Assembly (NCBI GenBank): GCA_002440235.1
Contig: DJRZ01000004.1
Coordinates: 1-37,438, forward strand
Reading direction: 5' to 3'
Origin: Alphaproteobacteria bacterium UBA6347
Lineage (GTDB): Bacteria; Pseudomonadota; Alphaproteobacteria; CAAGCB01; CAG-977
DNA: 37,438 bases
Position 1 is the first letter of the stretch. Every line of letters starts with the position of its first letter. Positions 8,227 through 16,216 of this stretch are shown piece after piece. Below the pieces are notes generated by a model, which saw only the letters and a program-made list of their open reading frames with translations, was not told the origin of the DNA and did not search any database. A program made the position numbers and the translations under genes.

Positions 8227-8259
8227 AACAATTCCTAACATGTCGATGACAACGTTCAA

Positions 8260-8275
8260 AAGATACGGGTATCTT
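8260..8275. promoter_or_regulatory. 16-bp palindrome upstream of the metallopeptidase gene
   Basis: AAGATAC-GG-GTATCTT has perfect 7-bp arms around two bases, starting 34 bases upstream of the metallopeptidase ATG. The size and position fit a dimeric repressor operator. The rest of 8227-8482 is AT-rich and probably carries divergent promoters. Confidence 0.5.
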
Positions 8276-8482
8276 GGAACTCCGGCGCGGGAAAGTCAAG
8301 GAATTTTTAGACAAACGCCGCATTTTTTTCTGAAAATATTTTATCGAAACCCCATTGTTTCCGCCGATTTCGGCTTTGCGGGCTTTTAACGAAAACGAAA
8401 CGCGCCCGTTTGAAACGAATCAAGCCTTTCGTTTCGCGCCGAATAATGCTAATGATTTTATATAAAGCGAAGGAGTCCCCGC

Positions 8483-9442
8483 ATGAAACACCCGTTCCGC
8501 CGCGCCGCCGCGCGATTCATTGACTATTTGCTGTGGTCCATGGCAATGGTTTTGCTTTTGGGCGAAAAAATGGGCGACGTTTATTCCCCGTCGTGGCTTT
8601 TTTACGCGTCGTTCTGGGTTTTCGTCCCGATCGAAGCCGCTCTGATTTCCGTGTTCGGGACGACGGCGGGCAAGGCGATGCTGGGCGTTCGCGTCGCCGG
8701 CGCGGACGGGAAAAGGCTTTCGTTCGCGCGGTCGGTCAAACGGTCGGTCGCCGTGTTTTGCGCGGGCATGGGGTGTTTTCTGCCCTACGCGTCGCTGATT
8801 TTGCCGCTTTACGCGCTGTTCAGTCTGGTCAGGCGCGGAACGCTGTTCTGGGACGACGGCGTTTCGGTCGAATGCGTCGCGACGTCGCGCGCGACCAAAG
8901 CGGTTCTGGCGGCTTTTCTGGTGTTTCTGACCGTCGGATACGGATTGACGGCGCGCGCGATCTGGCTGTCGCGCGATGTCGACCTGCCGGAAATCGAAGA
9001 CGCGTTCGCCAAAAACTTCTTCGGCGGCATTCACCCGAAAATGCTGGAAGCCCTGTCCGAAAAATCAATTCTGTCCGCCGAAGCCGCCGAACAAACCGCC
9101 GCCGATCTGGCGCAAATTCAGAACATGCTGAAACAGGCGGGCGAAGATCTGGAACGCGCCAAAAATCGGGCGCGTCTGCGGATCGCGCGCATTCCCGCCG
9201 CGGAATTGCGCGCCGAGCGCAACGACGCTTTGGACGATTTCACCGCCCGCGCGGATTCCTTTCTGTTCGCCGAAAGCATGCGGGTCAGCCTGTTTGAAAA
9301 CCTGATCGCGCCGTTTCGGGACGCGGACAGGAACCGTCCCGTTTTCATCAACGGGCGTCCGCGTTACGACGACGCGGAACTGAACCGCCAATACGACAAC
9401 TTCATGGCGAATTTGCAGGCTTTTCTGCTGTCGTTCGAATAA
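8483..9442 (+). CDS. RDD-family membrane protein with long C-terminal helical domain
   Basis: A 319-residue protein; AAGGAG precedes the ATG. Residues 1-170 match the RDD family: Arg at 6-7 and 11, an Asp in FIDYLL (14-15), hydrophobic segments at about 14-30, 38-58, 90-115 and 135-155, and the hallmark GTTAGKAMLGVRV near 59-71. The remaining 150 residues are hydrophilic and helical with many Ala/Glu/Arg, an extension beyond the usual RDD length. RDD proteins are poorly characterised; some have been linked to ion transport. It ends one base before the convergent MFS gene. Confidence 0.85.
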   Translation: MKHPFRRAAARFIDYLLWSMAMVLLLGEKMGDVYSPSWLFYASFWVFVPIEAALISVFGTTAGKAMLGVRVAGADGKRLSFARSVKRSVAVFCAGMGCFLPYASLILPLYALFSLVRRGTLFWDDGVSVECVATSRATKAVLAAFLVFLTVGYGLTARAIWLSRDVDLPEIEDAFAKNFFGGIHPKMLEALSEKSILSAEAAEQTAADLAQIQNMLKQAGEDLERAKNRARLRIARIPAAELRAERNDALDDFTARADSFLFAESMRVSLFENLIAPFRDADRNRPVFINGRPRYDDAELNRQYDNFMANLQAFLLSFE

Positions 9443-9443
9443 A

Positions 9444-10616
9444 TCAGGCGGCGGCGGACGTTCCGGCGCGGCGGCGTTTGCGTTCGCGCGTGTACCAGCG
9501 CGCCAGCGTCGCGACGGACAGGACGGCTCCGGCGACCGACAGCCCCAATCCCCAGCGCACGTCGAACCCCAGTCCGACGATCAGCGCCGCCAGCAGCATG
9601 GACGACACCGCGCCGACGTCCCAGCCCAGTTCGGTGTAATAAGTGAAATACAGCGGGTGGGACGCGCGTTTCGTCGCGTTGTACACGGCGGTCATCAGCC
9701 CCGTCATCGAAAAGCAATAGGCGATCGCGGCGAAAAAGTCGCACGCGATGACGGCGGGGACGGAATAGGCGAAAAAGCCGCGCACGGTTAAAATCGCGAT
9801 ATGCATGCCGTAGCCGATATAGCAAATCTGCCGCCCTTTGCCTTTGTCGATCAGCCGACCGAAGACCATTGATCCCATCGCGCGGAAAAACGCCGCCAGC
9901 GCGAGGATAAAACCGAAATTCTGATAGCTTTCGCCCAGCAGCATGAACACGATCAGCGGCCAGATCGATCCCGCCTGATAAAACAGTCCGTCGCCGACGA
10001 ACACGACAAAGCCGAAATGATCGACGTGCTTCCGTTCTTCGCGCGTCGCGGGGACGGGCGGCGGCAGGGACGGCGTTTTCAGCAGCGGCAGGACGGCGAC
10101 CAGCGTCAAAACGAACGGCATCGTAAAGGCGTAGAATTTGTCGATCGACAGCAAAATCCCGCCGACCAGCGGTCCGACGACGGCGACGACCGTCGCGATC
10201 GCGTCGCGGACGCCGACGCTGGATCCCCTGTCAGCCTCATCCCCGATCGACGCGAAATAGTTGTGGTACGACACCCAGTAAAGCACGTCCGCCAGCCCCG
10301 AAACGACGATGAACGGTATCAAATGCCACGTCAGCCCGTCGATCGGCAGCATCGCGGGATAGCGCATGGCGAAAGCAAACGTTCCGACCGTCAGCGTCCA
10401 ATGCACGCCCTTTTTCAAACAGCACAGCATCGCCAGCGGACGGGTCAGCGTGCGCGAAAACAGCACCGCCGCGTACACCAGAAACGTCAGTTTCAGGCTC
10501 AACCCCTGTTTGTACAGATAAGCCAGCGTGAACATGGAGCACATTTCCCACCCCATCGCGCGCAAGCCGTAGTGGGCGTTCAAATAGTTCAGCTGTTTGT
10601 TTGAAAAGAACGACAT
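9444..10616 (-). CDS. Major facilitator superfamily transporter
   Basis: A 390-residue inner-membrane protein with about 12 hydrophobic helices and a central hydrophilic loop (residues about 183-203, Pro-rich then TREERKHVDHFG). The loop between helices 8 and 9 reads GRLIDKGKGRQ, a typical MFS repeat of the motif-A loop. Substrate unknown. It lies downstream of galU on the same strand, 17 bases after the galU stop. Its ribosome-binding region is a run of nine G residues that starts right at the galU stop codon. The C-terminus is basic (RERKRRRAG). Confidence 0.85.
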   Translation of the reverse strand: MSFFSNKQLNYLNAHYGLRAMGWEMCSMFTLAYLYKQGLSLKLTFLVYAAVLFSRTLTRPLAMLCCLKKGVHWTLTVGTFAFAMRYPAMLPIDGLTWHLIPFIVVSGLADVLYWVSYHNYFASIGDEADRGSSVGVRDAIATVVAVVGPLVGGILLSIDKFYAFTMPFVLTLVAVLPLLKTPSLPPPVPATREERKHVDHFGFVVFVGDGLFYQAGSIWPLIVFMLLGESYQNFGFILALAAFFRAMGSMVFGRLIDKGKGRQICYIGYGMHIAILTVRGFFAYSVPAVIACDFFAAIAYCFSMTGLMTAVYNATKRASHPLYFTYYTELGWDVGAVSSMLLAALIVGLGFDVRWGLGLSVAGAVLSVATLARWYTRERKRRRAGTSAAA

Positions 10617-10624
10617 TTCGTCAG

Positions 10625-10633
10625 CCCCCCCCC
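10625..10633 (-). promoter_or_regulatory. G9 tract serving as ribosome-binding site of the MFS gene
   Basis: On the minus strand the galU stop TAA is followed by nine G, then CTGACGAA and the MFS ATG. The only Shine-Dalgarno-like sequence is AAGGGGG within this homopolymer, which can change length by slippage. Confidence 0.6.
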
Positions 10634-11506
10634 TTAGAACGAAAGCGATTTCAGCGCGGTCCGGAATTCGTCCGCCAGATCGGGTCTGTCAAGCGCGTAT
10701 TCGACGTTCGCCATCAAAAAGCCGATTTTGTTGCCGCAGTCGAATCTTTTCCCCTCGAACCGCATGCCGTGGAAAGGCACGCGGTCCAGCGTCGCCGCCA
10801 TCGCGTCGGTCAGCTGGATTTCGCCTTTCGCGCCGGTTTTCTGCTTGTCCAGTTCGGCGAAGATTTCGGGCGACAGGATATAGCGTCCCAAAATCGCGCA
10901 GCGCGACGGCGCGGTGCCGGCGGCGGGCTTTTCGACCATGCCGTTGACGCGCACCAGTTTTCCGTCGTCGTTTTCCAGACTGAGGATTCCGTAGCGGGAC
11001 GTCTGCTCTTCCGGCACTTCCTCGATCGCGACCAGATTGCCGGCGGTGCGGGGATATTCGTCAACCATTTGTTTCAGGCACGGCGTTTTGCAGTGGAACA
11101 GGTCGTCGGGCAACAAAACGGCGAACGGTTCGTCGCCGACCAGATCGCGCGCGCACCACACGGCGTGTCCCAGCCCTTTGGGTTCGCTTTGCCGGGTGTA
11201 GGAAATCCTGCCCGAATCGAGCGTGCTTTCGCGCACGAAGTTCAGCAGATCGTCCTTGCCGTCCTTTTCCAGCAGACGTTCCAGAGCGGGGCTGGAATCG
11301 AAATGATCCTCAATCGACGTTTTGCCGTGTCCCGTGACGAAGATGAAATGTTCGATGCCGGCGGCGGCGGCTTCCTCAACGGCGTATTGAATCAGGGGTT
11401 TGTCGACGACGGGCAGCATTTCCTTCGGCATGGCTTTGGTGGCGGGCAGGAACCGCGTCCCCAGCCCGCCGACGGGAAAAACGGCTTTGCGAATGCGTTT
11501 GTTCAT
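10634..11506 (-). CDS. galU: UTP-glucose-1-phosphate uridylyltransferase
   Basis: A 290-residue cytoplasmic enzyme that makes UDP-glucose from UTP and glucose-1-phosphate for surface polysaccharide and LPS precursors. The N-terminus carries the nucleotidyltransferase signature GGLGTRFLPATKAMPKEMLP with the following DKPLIQYAVEEA. Downstream are ALLPDD (metal-binding Asp) and the Lys-bearing segment around FEGKRFDCGNKIGFL. Length is as expected. AAGGAA precedes the ATG. First gene of a galU-MFS unit. Confidence 0.95.
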   Translation of the reverse strand: MNKRIRKAVFPVGGLGTRFLPATKAMPKEMLPVVDKPLIQYAVEEAAAAGIEHFIFVTGHGKTSIEDHFDSSPALERLLEKDGKDDLLNFVRESTLDSGRISYTRQSEPKGLGHAVWCARDLVGDEPFAVLLPDDLFHCKTPCLKQMVDEYPRTAGNLVAIEEVPEEQTSRYGILSLENDDGKLVRVNGMVEKPAAGTAPSRCAILGRYILSPEIFAELDKQKTGAKGEIQLTDAMAATLDRVPFHGMRFEGKRFDCGNKIGFLMANVEYALDRPDLADEFRTALKSLSF

Positions 11507-11589
11507 GGGTGTATTCCTTTCGATTCCGGAAACGGCGTGTTTTTACCCTTTTACCCCATTCCGGCGGGTAAAGAAAATACAAAAATGAA

Positions 11590-11618
11590 TTGACAACGGA
11601 CGCCGGAATTGCCAATTT
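11590..11618 (+). promoter_or_regulatory. Candidate promoter of the ATP-grasp/hydrolase operon
   Basis: A consensus -35 TTGACA (11590-11595) with a weak -10 CAATTT (11613-11618) at 17 bp. The expected leader to the GTG at 11723 is about 98 nt. Confidence 0.45.
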
Positions 11619-11722
11619 TAGCAAGGCTGAAACAGCCGATACGAAAAGACGCAGTTCCCCCGAAAAAACGGGAAACACAAAACGCTGAAAAAGAACCGAA
11701 AAATAACCAAGGAGTTATTACC

Positions 11723-12907
11723 GTGAATTTTGTCTTCCTTTCGCCGCATTTTCCGTCGCACTACGTGAATTTCGCGGACCGCCTGAAAAAAATGGGCGTC
11801 AACGTGCTGGGCATCGCGGACGCCGCGTACGATTCCCTGACGCCGCAGCTGAAAGAATCCCTGACCGAATACTACCGCGTCGACAATATGGAAAACTATG
11901 ACGAAGTCATGCGCGCCGTCGCGTACTTCATTCATAAATACGGTCGCGTCGACAGGCTGGAATCGTTCAACGAATACTGGCTGGAAACGGACGCGCGCCT
12001 GCGCACCGATTTCAACATCGAAGGGACAAAATATCCGGAAGTACTGGAAAGCAAACGCAAATACCTGATGAAAAACCACTTCCGCAAGGCGGGCGTCCCC
12101 TCCGCGCGCTGCCATTGCGTGACCACCCGCGAAGAAGGCGAAAAATTCGTCAGGGAAGTCGGCTACCCCGTGTTCGTCAAACCCGACATCGGCGTCGGCG
12201 CGTACGCGTCCTACACCATCAGAAACGAAGAGGAATTCAACCGTTTCTACGACAACTACCCCTCCGTTCCCTATGTGATGGAGGAATTCGTCAACGGGCT
12301 GATCGTCACGTTCGACGGCATTACGAACTATGAAAACGAACCGATTTTCATGACCAGCCACATCTTCCCCGAAAACGTGGCGGAAACGGTCAACGCGGGC
12401 GACGATCTGCGCTATTATTCCGTTTTGAAAATCGACCCCGTTCTGGAAAAGGCAGGACGCGCCGTGCTGGCTTCGTTCAACACGACGGCGCGCTTCTTCC
12501 ACTTTGAATTTTTCAAACTGTACGAAGACAAAAAAGGTCTGGGCAAAAAAGGCGATTACGTCGCGCTGGAAGTCAACATGCGTCCGCCCGGCGGCTGCAT
12601 GCCCGAACTGATGGACTACGAACACGACACCGACGTCTATCAGATGTACGCCGACATGATCGTGCACGACAAACTGTACCAGCCGACCGAAAAGAAATAC
12701 ATCGGCATCTACGTCGCGCGCAAAGACTGCTTCAACTACGTCCACACGCACGAGGAAATCGTCGAAAAATACGGCGAACACCTGATGCAGTACGCCGACG
12801 TCGACGCGATTTTTTCGCCGGTCATGGGCGACCACATGTACCTGATGCGGGCGACCACGCAGGAAAAAGCCGACGAAATCATGAACTTCGTTCAGGAAAA
12901 ATGCTGA
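11723..12907 (+). CDS. ATP-grasp domain protein (carboxylate-amine ligase-like)
   Basis: A 394-residue protein. A GTG start at 11723 is chosen because AAGGAG lies eight bases upstream and the protein then begins with a hydrophobic beta strand (NFVFLSPHFPSHY). Residues 1-100 resemble a pre-ATP-grasp Rossmann-like domain. The ATP-grasp core has VGYPVFVKPDIGVGAYAS (about 147-164, the Lys strand and Gly-rich loop), VPYVMEEFVNG (adenine-binding hinge) and ALEVNMRPPGGCMPELMD (metal ligands Glu-Asn). ATP-grasp enzymes join a carboxylate to an amine or thiol through an acyl phosphate; the substrate here is unknown. It is one base from the hydrolase gene and clearly co-translated with it. Confidence 0.85.
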   Translation: MNFVFLSPHFPSHYVNFADRLKKMGVNVLGIADAAYDSLTPQLKESLTEYYRVDNMENYDEVMRAVAYFIHKYGRVDRLESFNEYWLETDARLRTDFNIEGTKYPEVLESKRKYLMKNHFRKAGVPSARCHCVTTREEGEKFVREVGYPVFVKPDIGVGAYASYTIRNEEEFNRFYDNYPSVPYVMEEFVNGLIVTFDGITNYENEPIFMTSHIFPENVAETVNAGDDLRYYSVLKIDPVLEKAGRAVLASFNTTARFFHFEFFKLYEDKKGLGKKGDYVALEVNMRPPGGCMPELMDYEHDTDVYQMYADMIVHDKLYQPTEKKYIGIYVARKDCFNYVHTHEEIVEKYGEHLMQYADVDAIFSPVMGDHMYLMRATTQEKADEIMNFVQEKC

Positions 12908-12908
12908 T

Positions 12909-13658
12909 ATGAAAATCGAATACTACAACGAATACAGCCCGAATCTGGGACGCCATATGGAATTGAAAGTCTACGGACACGCGGGCAAACCGGTTCTGGT
13001 TTTTCCGTCCCAATGCGGTCGGTTTTACGAATACGAAGGATTCGGCATGATCGACGCCGCGTCGGGCTTTATCGAATCGGGCAAGGCGCAGTTCTTCTGC
13101 GTCGACGGGCTGGACTGGGAAACCTTTGTCAGCGACGGGTGGCCCGGCGACCGTCTGCGCCGTTTCGAACAGTATTTCAACTACGTCTGCGACGAAGTCG
13201 TCCCGTGGGCGCTGGACATCAACGCGATGGGCAGCAACTACCGCGCCGGCGGCATGATGACGACGGGCTGTTCAATGGGCGCGCTGCACGCGGCGAACTT
13301 CTTTTTCCGCCGCCCCGACCTGTTTGACGCGGTCGTCGCGCAAAGCGGGCTGTACAGCTGTCGTTCGTTCTTCCCGAATTGCGAAGAGGACGGGGTCTAT
13401 TTCAATTCGCCGATGGAATATCTGCCGAACATGAACGATCAGGGGACGCTGGATCTGTACAGACGTTCCGAAATCATCGTTTCGGTCGGACAGGGCGCGT
13501 GGGAAAACGAATGTCTGCACGACACCCGCGTTCTGGACGGCATATTGAAAGCCAAAGGCATTCCCGCGTGGGTGGACTATTGGGGCTACGACGTGCCGCA
13601 CGATTGGCCCGCGTGGCGTCAGCAGCTGCCGTATTTTCTGGGGCATTTGCTGGGATAA
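12909..13658 (+). CDS. Alpha/beta-hydrolase, esterase-like (partner of the ATP-grasp enzyme)
   Basis: A 249-residue protein without a signal peptide. The nucleophile elbow is GCSMGALHAANFFFRRPD, a G-x-S-x-G motif as in the esterase D / COG4947-like branch. The likely catalytic His lies in DVPHDWPAW near the C-terminus, and FDAVVAQSGLY is the strand after the elbow. The start is one base after the ATP-grasp stop and has no good ribosome-binding site of its own, which suggests translational coupling. From memory, such esterase/ATP-grasp pairs recur in other bacteria; I infer that the two act on the same compound, for example forming and hydrolysing an amide or ester. Confidence 0.85.
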   Translation: MKIEYYNEYSPNLGRHMELKVYGHAGKPVLVFPSQCGRFYEYEGFGMIDAASGFIESGKAQFFCVDGLDWETFVSDGWPGDRLRRFEQYFNYVCDEVVPWALDINAMGSNYRAGGMMTTGCSMGALHAANFFFRRPDLFDAVVAQSGLYSCRSFFPNCEEDGVYFNSPMEYLPNMNDQGTLDLYRRSEIIVSVGQGAWENECLHDTRVLDGILKAKGIPAWVDYWGYDVPHDWPAWRQQLPYFLGHLLG

Positions 13659-13661
13659 GAT

Positions 13662-13692
13662 AAAAAACGGGGCGTCAAAGCCCCGTTTTTTT
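13662..13692 (+). terminator. Terminator of the ATP-grasp/hydrolase operon
   Basis: AACGGGGC pairs with GCCCCGTT around a six-base loop, followed by a run of seven T (13686-13692). Confidence 0.85.
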
Positions 13693-13734
13693 ATTTTCTT
13701 TTTCCAAAAAACGGGGTAAATAAGAAAACAGGTC

Positions 13735-13811
13735 GTCCCCGTAGCTCAACCGGATAGAGCATCGGTTTCCTAAACCGGGGGCTGTGAGTTCGATTCTCGC
13801 CGGGGGCACCA
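13735..13811 (+). tRNA. tRNA-Arg (anticodon CCT)
   Basis: A 77-nt cloverleaf. Acceptor GTCCCCG pairs with CGGGGGC (one T-G pair), the anticodon loop TTCCTAA gives CCT, T-loop TTCGATT, and CCA is encoded. Reads AGG. Confidence 0.95.
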
Positions 13812-13816
13812 AAATT

Positions 13817-13845
13817 AAAATTCCGCCGTTTCGGCGGAATTTTTG
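13817..13845 (+). terminator. Terminator after tRNA-Arg(CCT)
   Basis: AAAATTCCGCCG pairs with CGGCGGAATTTT around TTT, ending in a T-run. Confidence 0.8.
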
Positions 13846-13862
13846 TTTTGGTATTTATGACA

Positions 13863-13874
13863 AGAATCGAACTC
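13863..13874 (-). other. Inverted copy of the tRNA-Arg T-arm sequence
   Basis: AGAATCGAACTC is the exact reverse complement of the T-arm stretch at 13786-13797 of the neighbouring tRNA. Read on the minus strand the surroundings look like a decayed T-arm (GCGAG TTCGATT CTTGT), but no acceptor or anticodon arm can be found. Confidence 0.4.
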
Positions 13875-13927
13875 GCGGGGGCGCTAAATTTCTGATTTTT
13901 TGTTTTATGTCAAACGCTTGCAAAGCG

Positions 13928-13948
13928 AAAAATTCCGGACGGCGTCCG
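13928..13948 (-). terminator. Weak terminator of the aroK-aroB-DUF2889-J-domain operon
   Basis: On the minus strand, CGGAC-GCC-GTCCG is followed by GAATTTTT, 15 bases beyond the J-domain stop codon. Confidence 0.35.
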
Positions 13949-13963
13949 TTTCCGCCGAAAGAA

Positions 13964-14554
13964 CTATCCCGCTTTTTTAACGTTCAGCGCGGCGATGATC
14001 AGGCGGTAGGCTTCGGTAATATCCTTGAAATGCTCTTCCGCCGCCTTGTCCCCGCCGTTCGAATCGGGGTGGTACATCTTCGCCAGCCGTTTGTAGCTGG
14101 CGCGCACGGCTTTCAGTTCGGGCGGAAAGGCGACCTCCAATATTTTGGCGGCGGCGACCAGAGCCGGATCGGCGCGCGCGGAAGTCCGGACGTCTGGCTT
14201 GGGCTGTTCCGCGCCGCCGAACGCCTCCCGTCCCAGTCCCAGCGGATCGGAAAACATCGTCGGATCGATGCCCGCGCGTTCCCCCAGCCGCCACGTCGGA
14301 CGCTGCCAGCACGCGTCCTGTTTCAGCTCCGTTTCGATTTCTGCGGGCGTCATGTCGCGGTAGTAATCCCACTGCGCGTTGTATTCGCGGACGTGATCCA
14401 GACAGAACCAGTAGTAATCCGTCAGGCGGCGGTCTTTGGGCGCGCGGTATTCGGCGGGCTTGCCGCACCCCGCCTTGTCGCAAACGTGCGCGGGCGCGGC
14501 GGAGCGTTCCGCCGGATCTTCGAAAAAGAACGTCCGTTTCGCGCGCCGTCCCAT
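13964..14554 (-). CDS. J-domain (DnaJ-like) protein with N-terminal Cys motif
   Basis: A 196-residue cytoplasmic protein. The start at 14554 follows GGAGG by about 11 bases and lies five bases after the DUF2889 stop. Residues about 20-60 hold CDKAGCGKPAEYRAP followed by YYWFCLDHVREYNAQWDYY, a conserved pattern of alphaproteobacterial J-domain proteins. Residues about 133-194 form a J-domain, with the essential HPD in KRLAKMYHPDSNGGD. J-domains stimulate the ATPase of DnaK. Last gene of the aroK operon. Confidence 0.9.
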   Translation of the reverse strand: MGRRAKRTFFFEDPAERSAAPAHVCDKAGCGKPAEYRAPKDRRLTDYYWFCLDHVREYNAQWDYYRDMTPAEIETELKQDACWQRPTWRLGERAGIDPTMFSDPLGLGREAFGGAEQPKPDVRTSARADPALVAAAKILEVAFPPELKAVRASYKRLAKMYHPDSNGGDKAAEEHFKDITEAYRLIIAALNVKKAG

Positions 14555-14559
14555 CGTTT

Positions 14560-15114
14560 TCAGCCCTCCGCTTCCCCTTCGGGCGGACGGTAATAGTCGC
14601 GCCATTGATTTTTCACCATTTCCCCCGAACTGTCCCAAGCCAGACAGGTGTCCAGCGGATCGGGCTTCACCCCGCGGCAGTATTTCATCATGCGCACCTG
14701 CGCGACGGTCTGAAAAGCCGCCCCGGCCGCCCCCAGCAGCAGGGAAAACAAGTGGGTGCACCCCTGTTTGACGGGAATGCGGCGGCGCAATTCTTTGGAA
14801 AATCCGGCGACGATTCGCAGTCCGACGGCGTTTTGGAACGCCGCCTGCGCCAACGGGCACTGATGATACGGGTGTTTGTCGATACTGACGCGCAGACCGC
14901 GAATGAACAGATCGTCGTCGACGGTCAGACACAGCGTCATTTCGTGGAACGTTTCCCCCGCGCGCACCATTCCCCCGCGGTCGACGCAGGGACAGTCGAC
15001 GGCGCGGCGGTCGAGAAACCGTCCCTCTATGTCCCACAAGTCGTCCGTGCGGCGGTAGCCGACGTAATCGACGTGGCGGAAATAAATCTCTTCGCGTTCG
15101 ACGGGCGTATCCAT
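14560..15114 (-). CDS. DUF2889 family protein
   Basis: A 184-residue protein matching DUF2889: the N-terminal HVDYVGYRRTDDLWDIEGRF, an extended beta-rich middle with VDDDLFIRGLRVSIDKHPY, and Cys residues (CPCVD, QCPLA, CTHLF). The ATG at 15114 is preferred because AAGGA then sits about 10 bases upstream; an ATG at 15123 would put it only two bases away. It starts one base after aroB ends, so translation is probably coupled. The biochemical function of the family is unknown. Confidence 0.8.
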   Translation of the reverse strand: MDTPVEREEIYFRHVDYVGYRRTDDLWDIEGRFLDRRAVDCPCVDRGGMVRAGETFHEMTLCLTVDDDLFIRGLRVSIDKHPYHQCPLAQAAFQNAVGLRIVAGFSKELRRRIPVKQGCTHLFSLLLGAAGAAFQTVAQVRMMKYCRGVKPDPLDTCLAWDSSGEMVKNQWRDYYRPPEGEAEG

Positions 15115-15115
15115 T

Positions 15116-16216
15116 TCAAACATATCCTTCCGCGTTCAGCGTTTTTTCGACAAGGGCGGGATCGACGTCCCTTTTCAGGAAACCGTCGCCGACGGATTTC
15201 AGCAAAACGAAGTTCAGCCGTCCCCGCGACGCTTTTTTATCCTTTTTCATAAAGGGAATCAACTCCGCCGCCCCGTATTCGTTAAAACGGGTCGGCAGTC
15301 CCCATTTTTCAAACCGTTTCGCGATCTTTTCGGGAACGTCCGGCGCGCATTCGCCCGCCGCCGCCGACAAAGCCGCCGCGAAAACGCACCCCGCCGCGAC
15401 GCCTTCGCCGTGCAGGACGGTCATGCGGCTGGCGGATTCGACCGCGTGTCCCAGCGTGTGCCCGAAATTCAGCAAAGCGCGCCGTCCCGTCCGTTCAAAT
15501 TCGTCGTCGGCGACGACCGCCGCCTTGACCGCGCAACAGCGTTCGACGGCGGCGACGCAGGCGTCGGCGTCCGAATTAAGCACTTTTTCGCCGTTTTGTT
15601 CCAGCCAAGCCCAAAAATCCCCGTCCAGAACCAAACCGTACTTGGCGACTTCGGCGAAACCGGCGCGCACCTGCCGCGAATCCAGCGTTTTCAGCGTGTC
15701 GACGTCGATAAAGACGGCTTTGGGCTGATGGAACGTGCCGATCAGGTTCTTGCCCGCCCGCGCGTCGACCGCCGTTTTGCCGCCGACCGAACTGTCCGTC
15801 TGCGCCAGCAGGGTCGTCGGAATCTGGATAAAATCGATCCCCCGCAGCAACAGCGACGCGCAAAACCCCGCCAAATCGCCGACGACGCCGCCGCCCAGCG
15901 ACGCGACCGCGCATGTTCTGTCGCACCCGTCGTTCAGAATTTGCTCCATCACTCTTTGCGCCGTTTCCAGCGTTTTGCTTTTTTCGCCGTGTTCGACGAC
16001 GACGGCGCGCGTTTCGACGCCCGCCCGTTCGAAAGAATCGGCGACCCGCTTCAAATAAAGCCCTTCCACGACATCGTCGGTGACGACGAACACCTTTTTC
16101 GACCGCAGGAAAGGCAAAGCCCTATCCCCGACCGTATCCAGAAATCCCCCGCCGACGAACACGGGATAGGCGTGTTCGCGCAAATCGACCCTTACCGTTT
16201 TCAGCCCGCCGGTCAT
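15116..16216 (-). CDS. aroB: 3-dehydroquinate synthase
   Basis: A 366-residue cytoplasmic enzyme for step two of the shikimate pathway: DAHP is cyclised to 3-dehydroquinate with bound NAD and a divalent metal. Visible signatures are SLGGGVVGDLAGF (nucleotide site), QTDSSVGGKTAVD, the Lys/Asn-bearing AGKNLIGTFHQP, EVAKYG, and the metal ligands in LLNFGHTLGHAVE and VLHGEGVAAG. Length is normal. The ATG overlaps the aroK stop by four bases. Confidence 0.97.
   Translation of the reverse strand: MTGGLKTVRVDLREHAYPVFVGGGFLDTVGDRALPFLRSKKVFVVTDDVVEGLYLKRVADSFERAGVETRAVVVEHGEKSKTLETAQRVMEQILNDGCDRTCAVASLGGGVVGDLAGFCASLLLRGIDFIQIPTTLLAQTDSSVGGKTAVDARAGKNLIGTFHQPKAVFIDVDTLKTLDSRQVRAGFAEVAKYGLVLDGDFWAWLEQNGEKVLNSDADACVAAVERCCAVKAAVVADDEFERTGRRALLNFGHTLGHAVESASRMTVLHGEGVAAGCVFAAALSAAAGECAPDVPEKIAKRFEKWGLPTRFNEYGAAELIPFMKKDKKASRGRLNFVLLKSVGDGFLKRDVDPALVEKTLNAEGYV

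Noticed and set aside
5884..8238. Plus-strand open frame (784 codons) opposite the metallopeptidase gene
   Set aside because: Its translation is Arg/Phe/Val-rich without motifs, while the minus strand has HExxH and a good ribosome-binding site.
11619..11722. Riboswitch in the 98-nt leader of the ATP-grasp gene
   Set aside because: The leader is A-rich and I saw no strong paired stems or known riboswitch core.
13735..13963. tRNA-Arg(CCT) as an integration site of a mobile element
   Set aside because: No direct repeat of the tRNA 3' end was found and the following genes are core metabolic genes.
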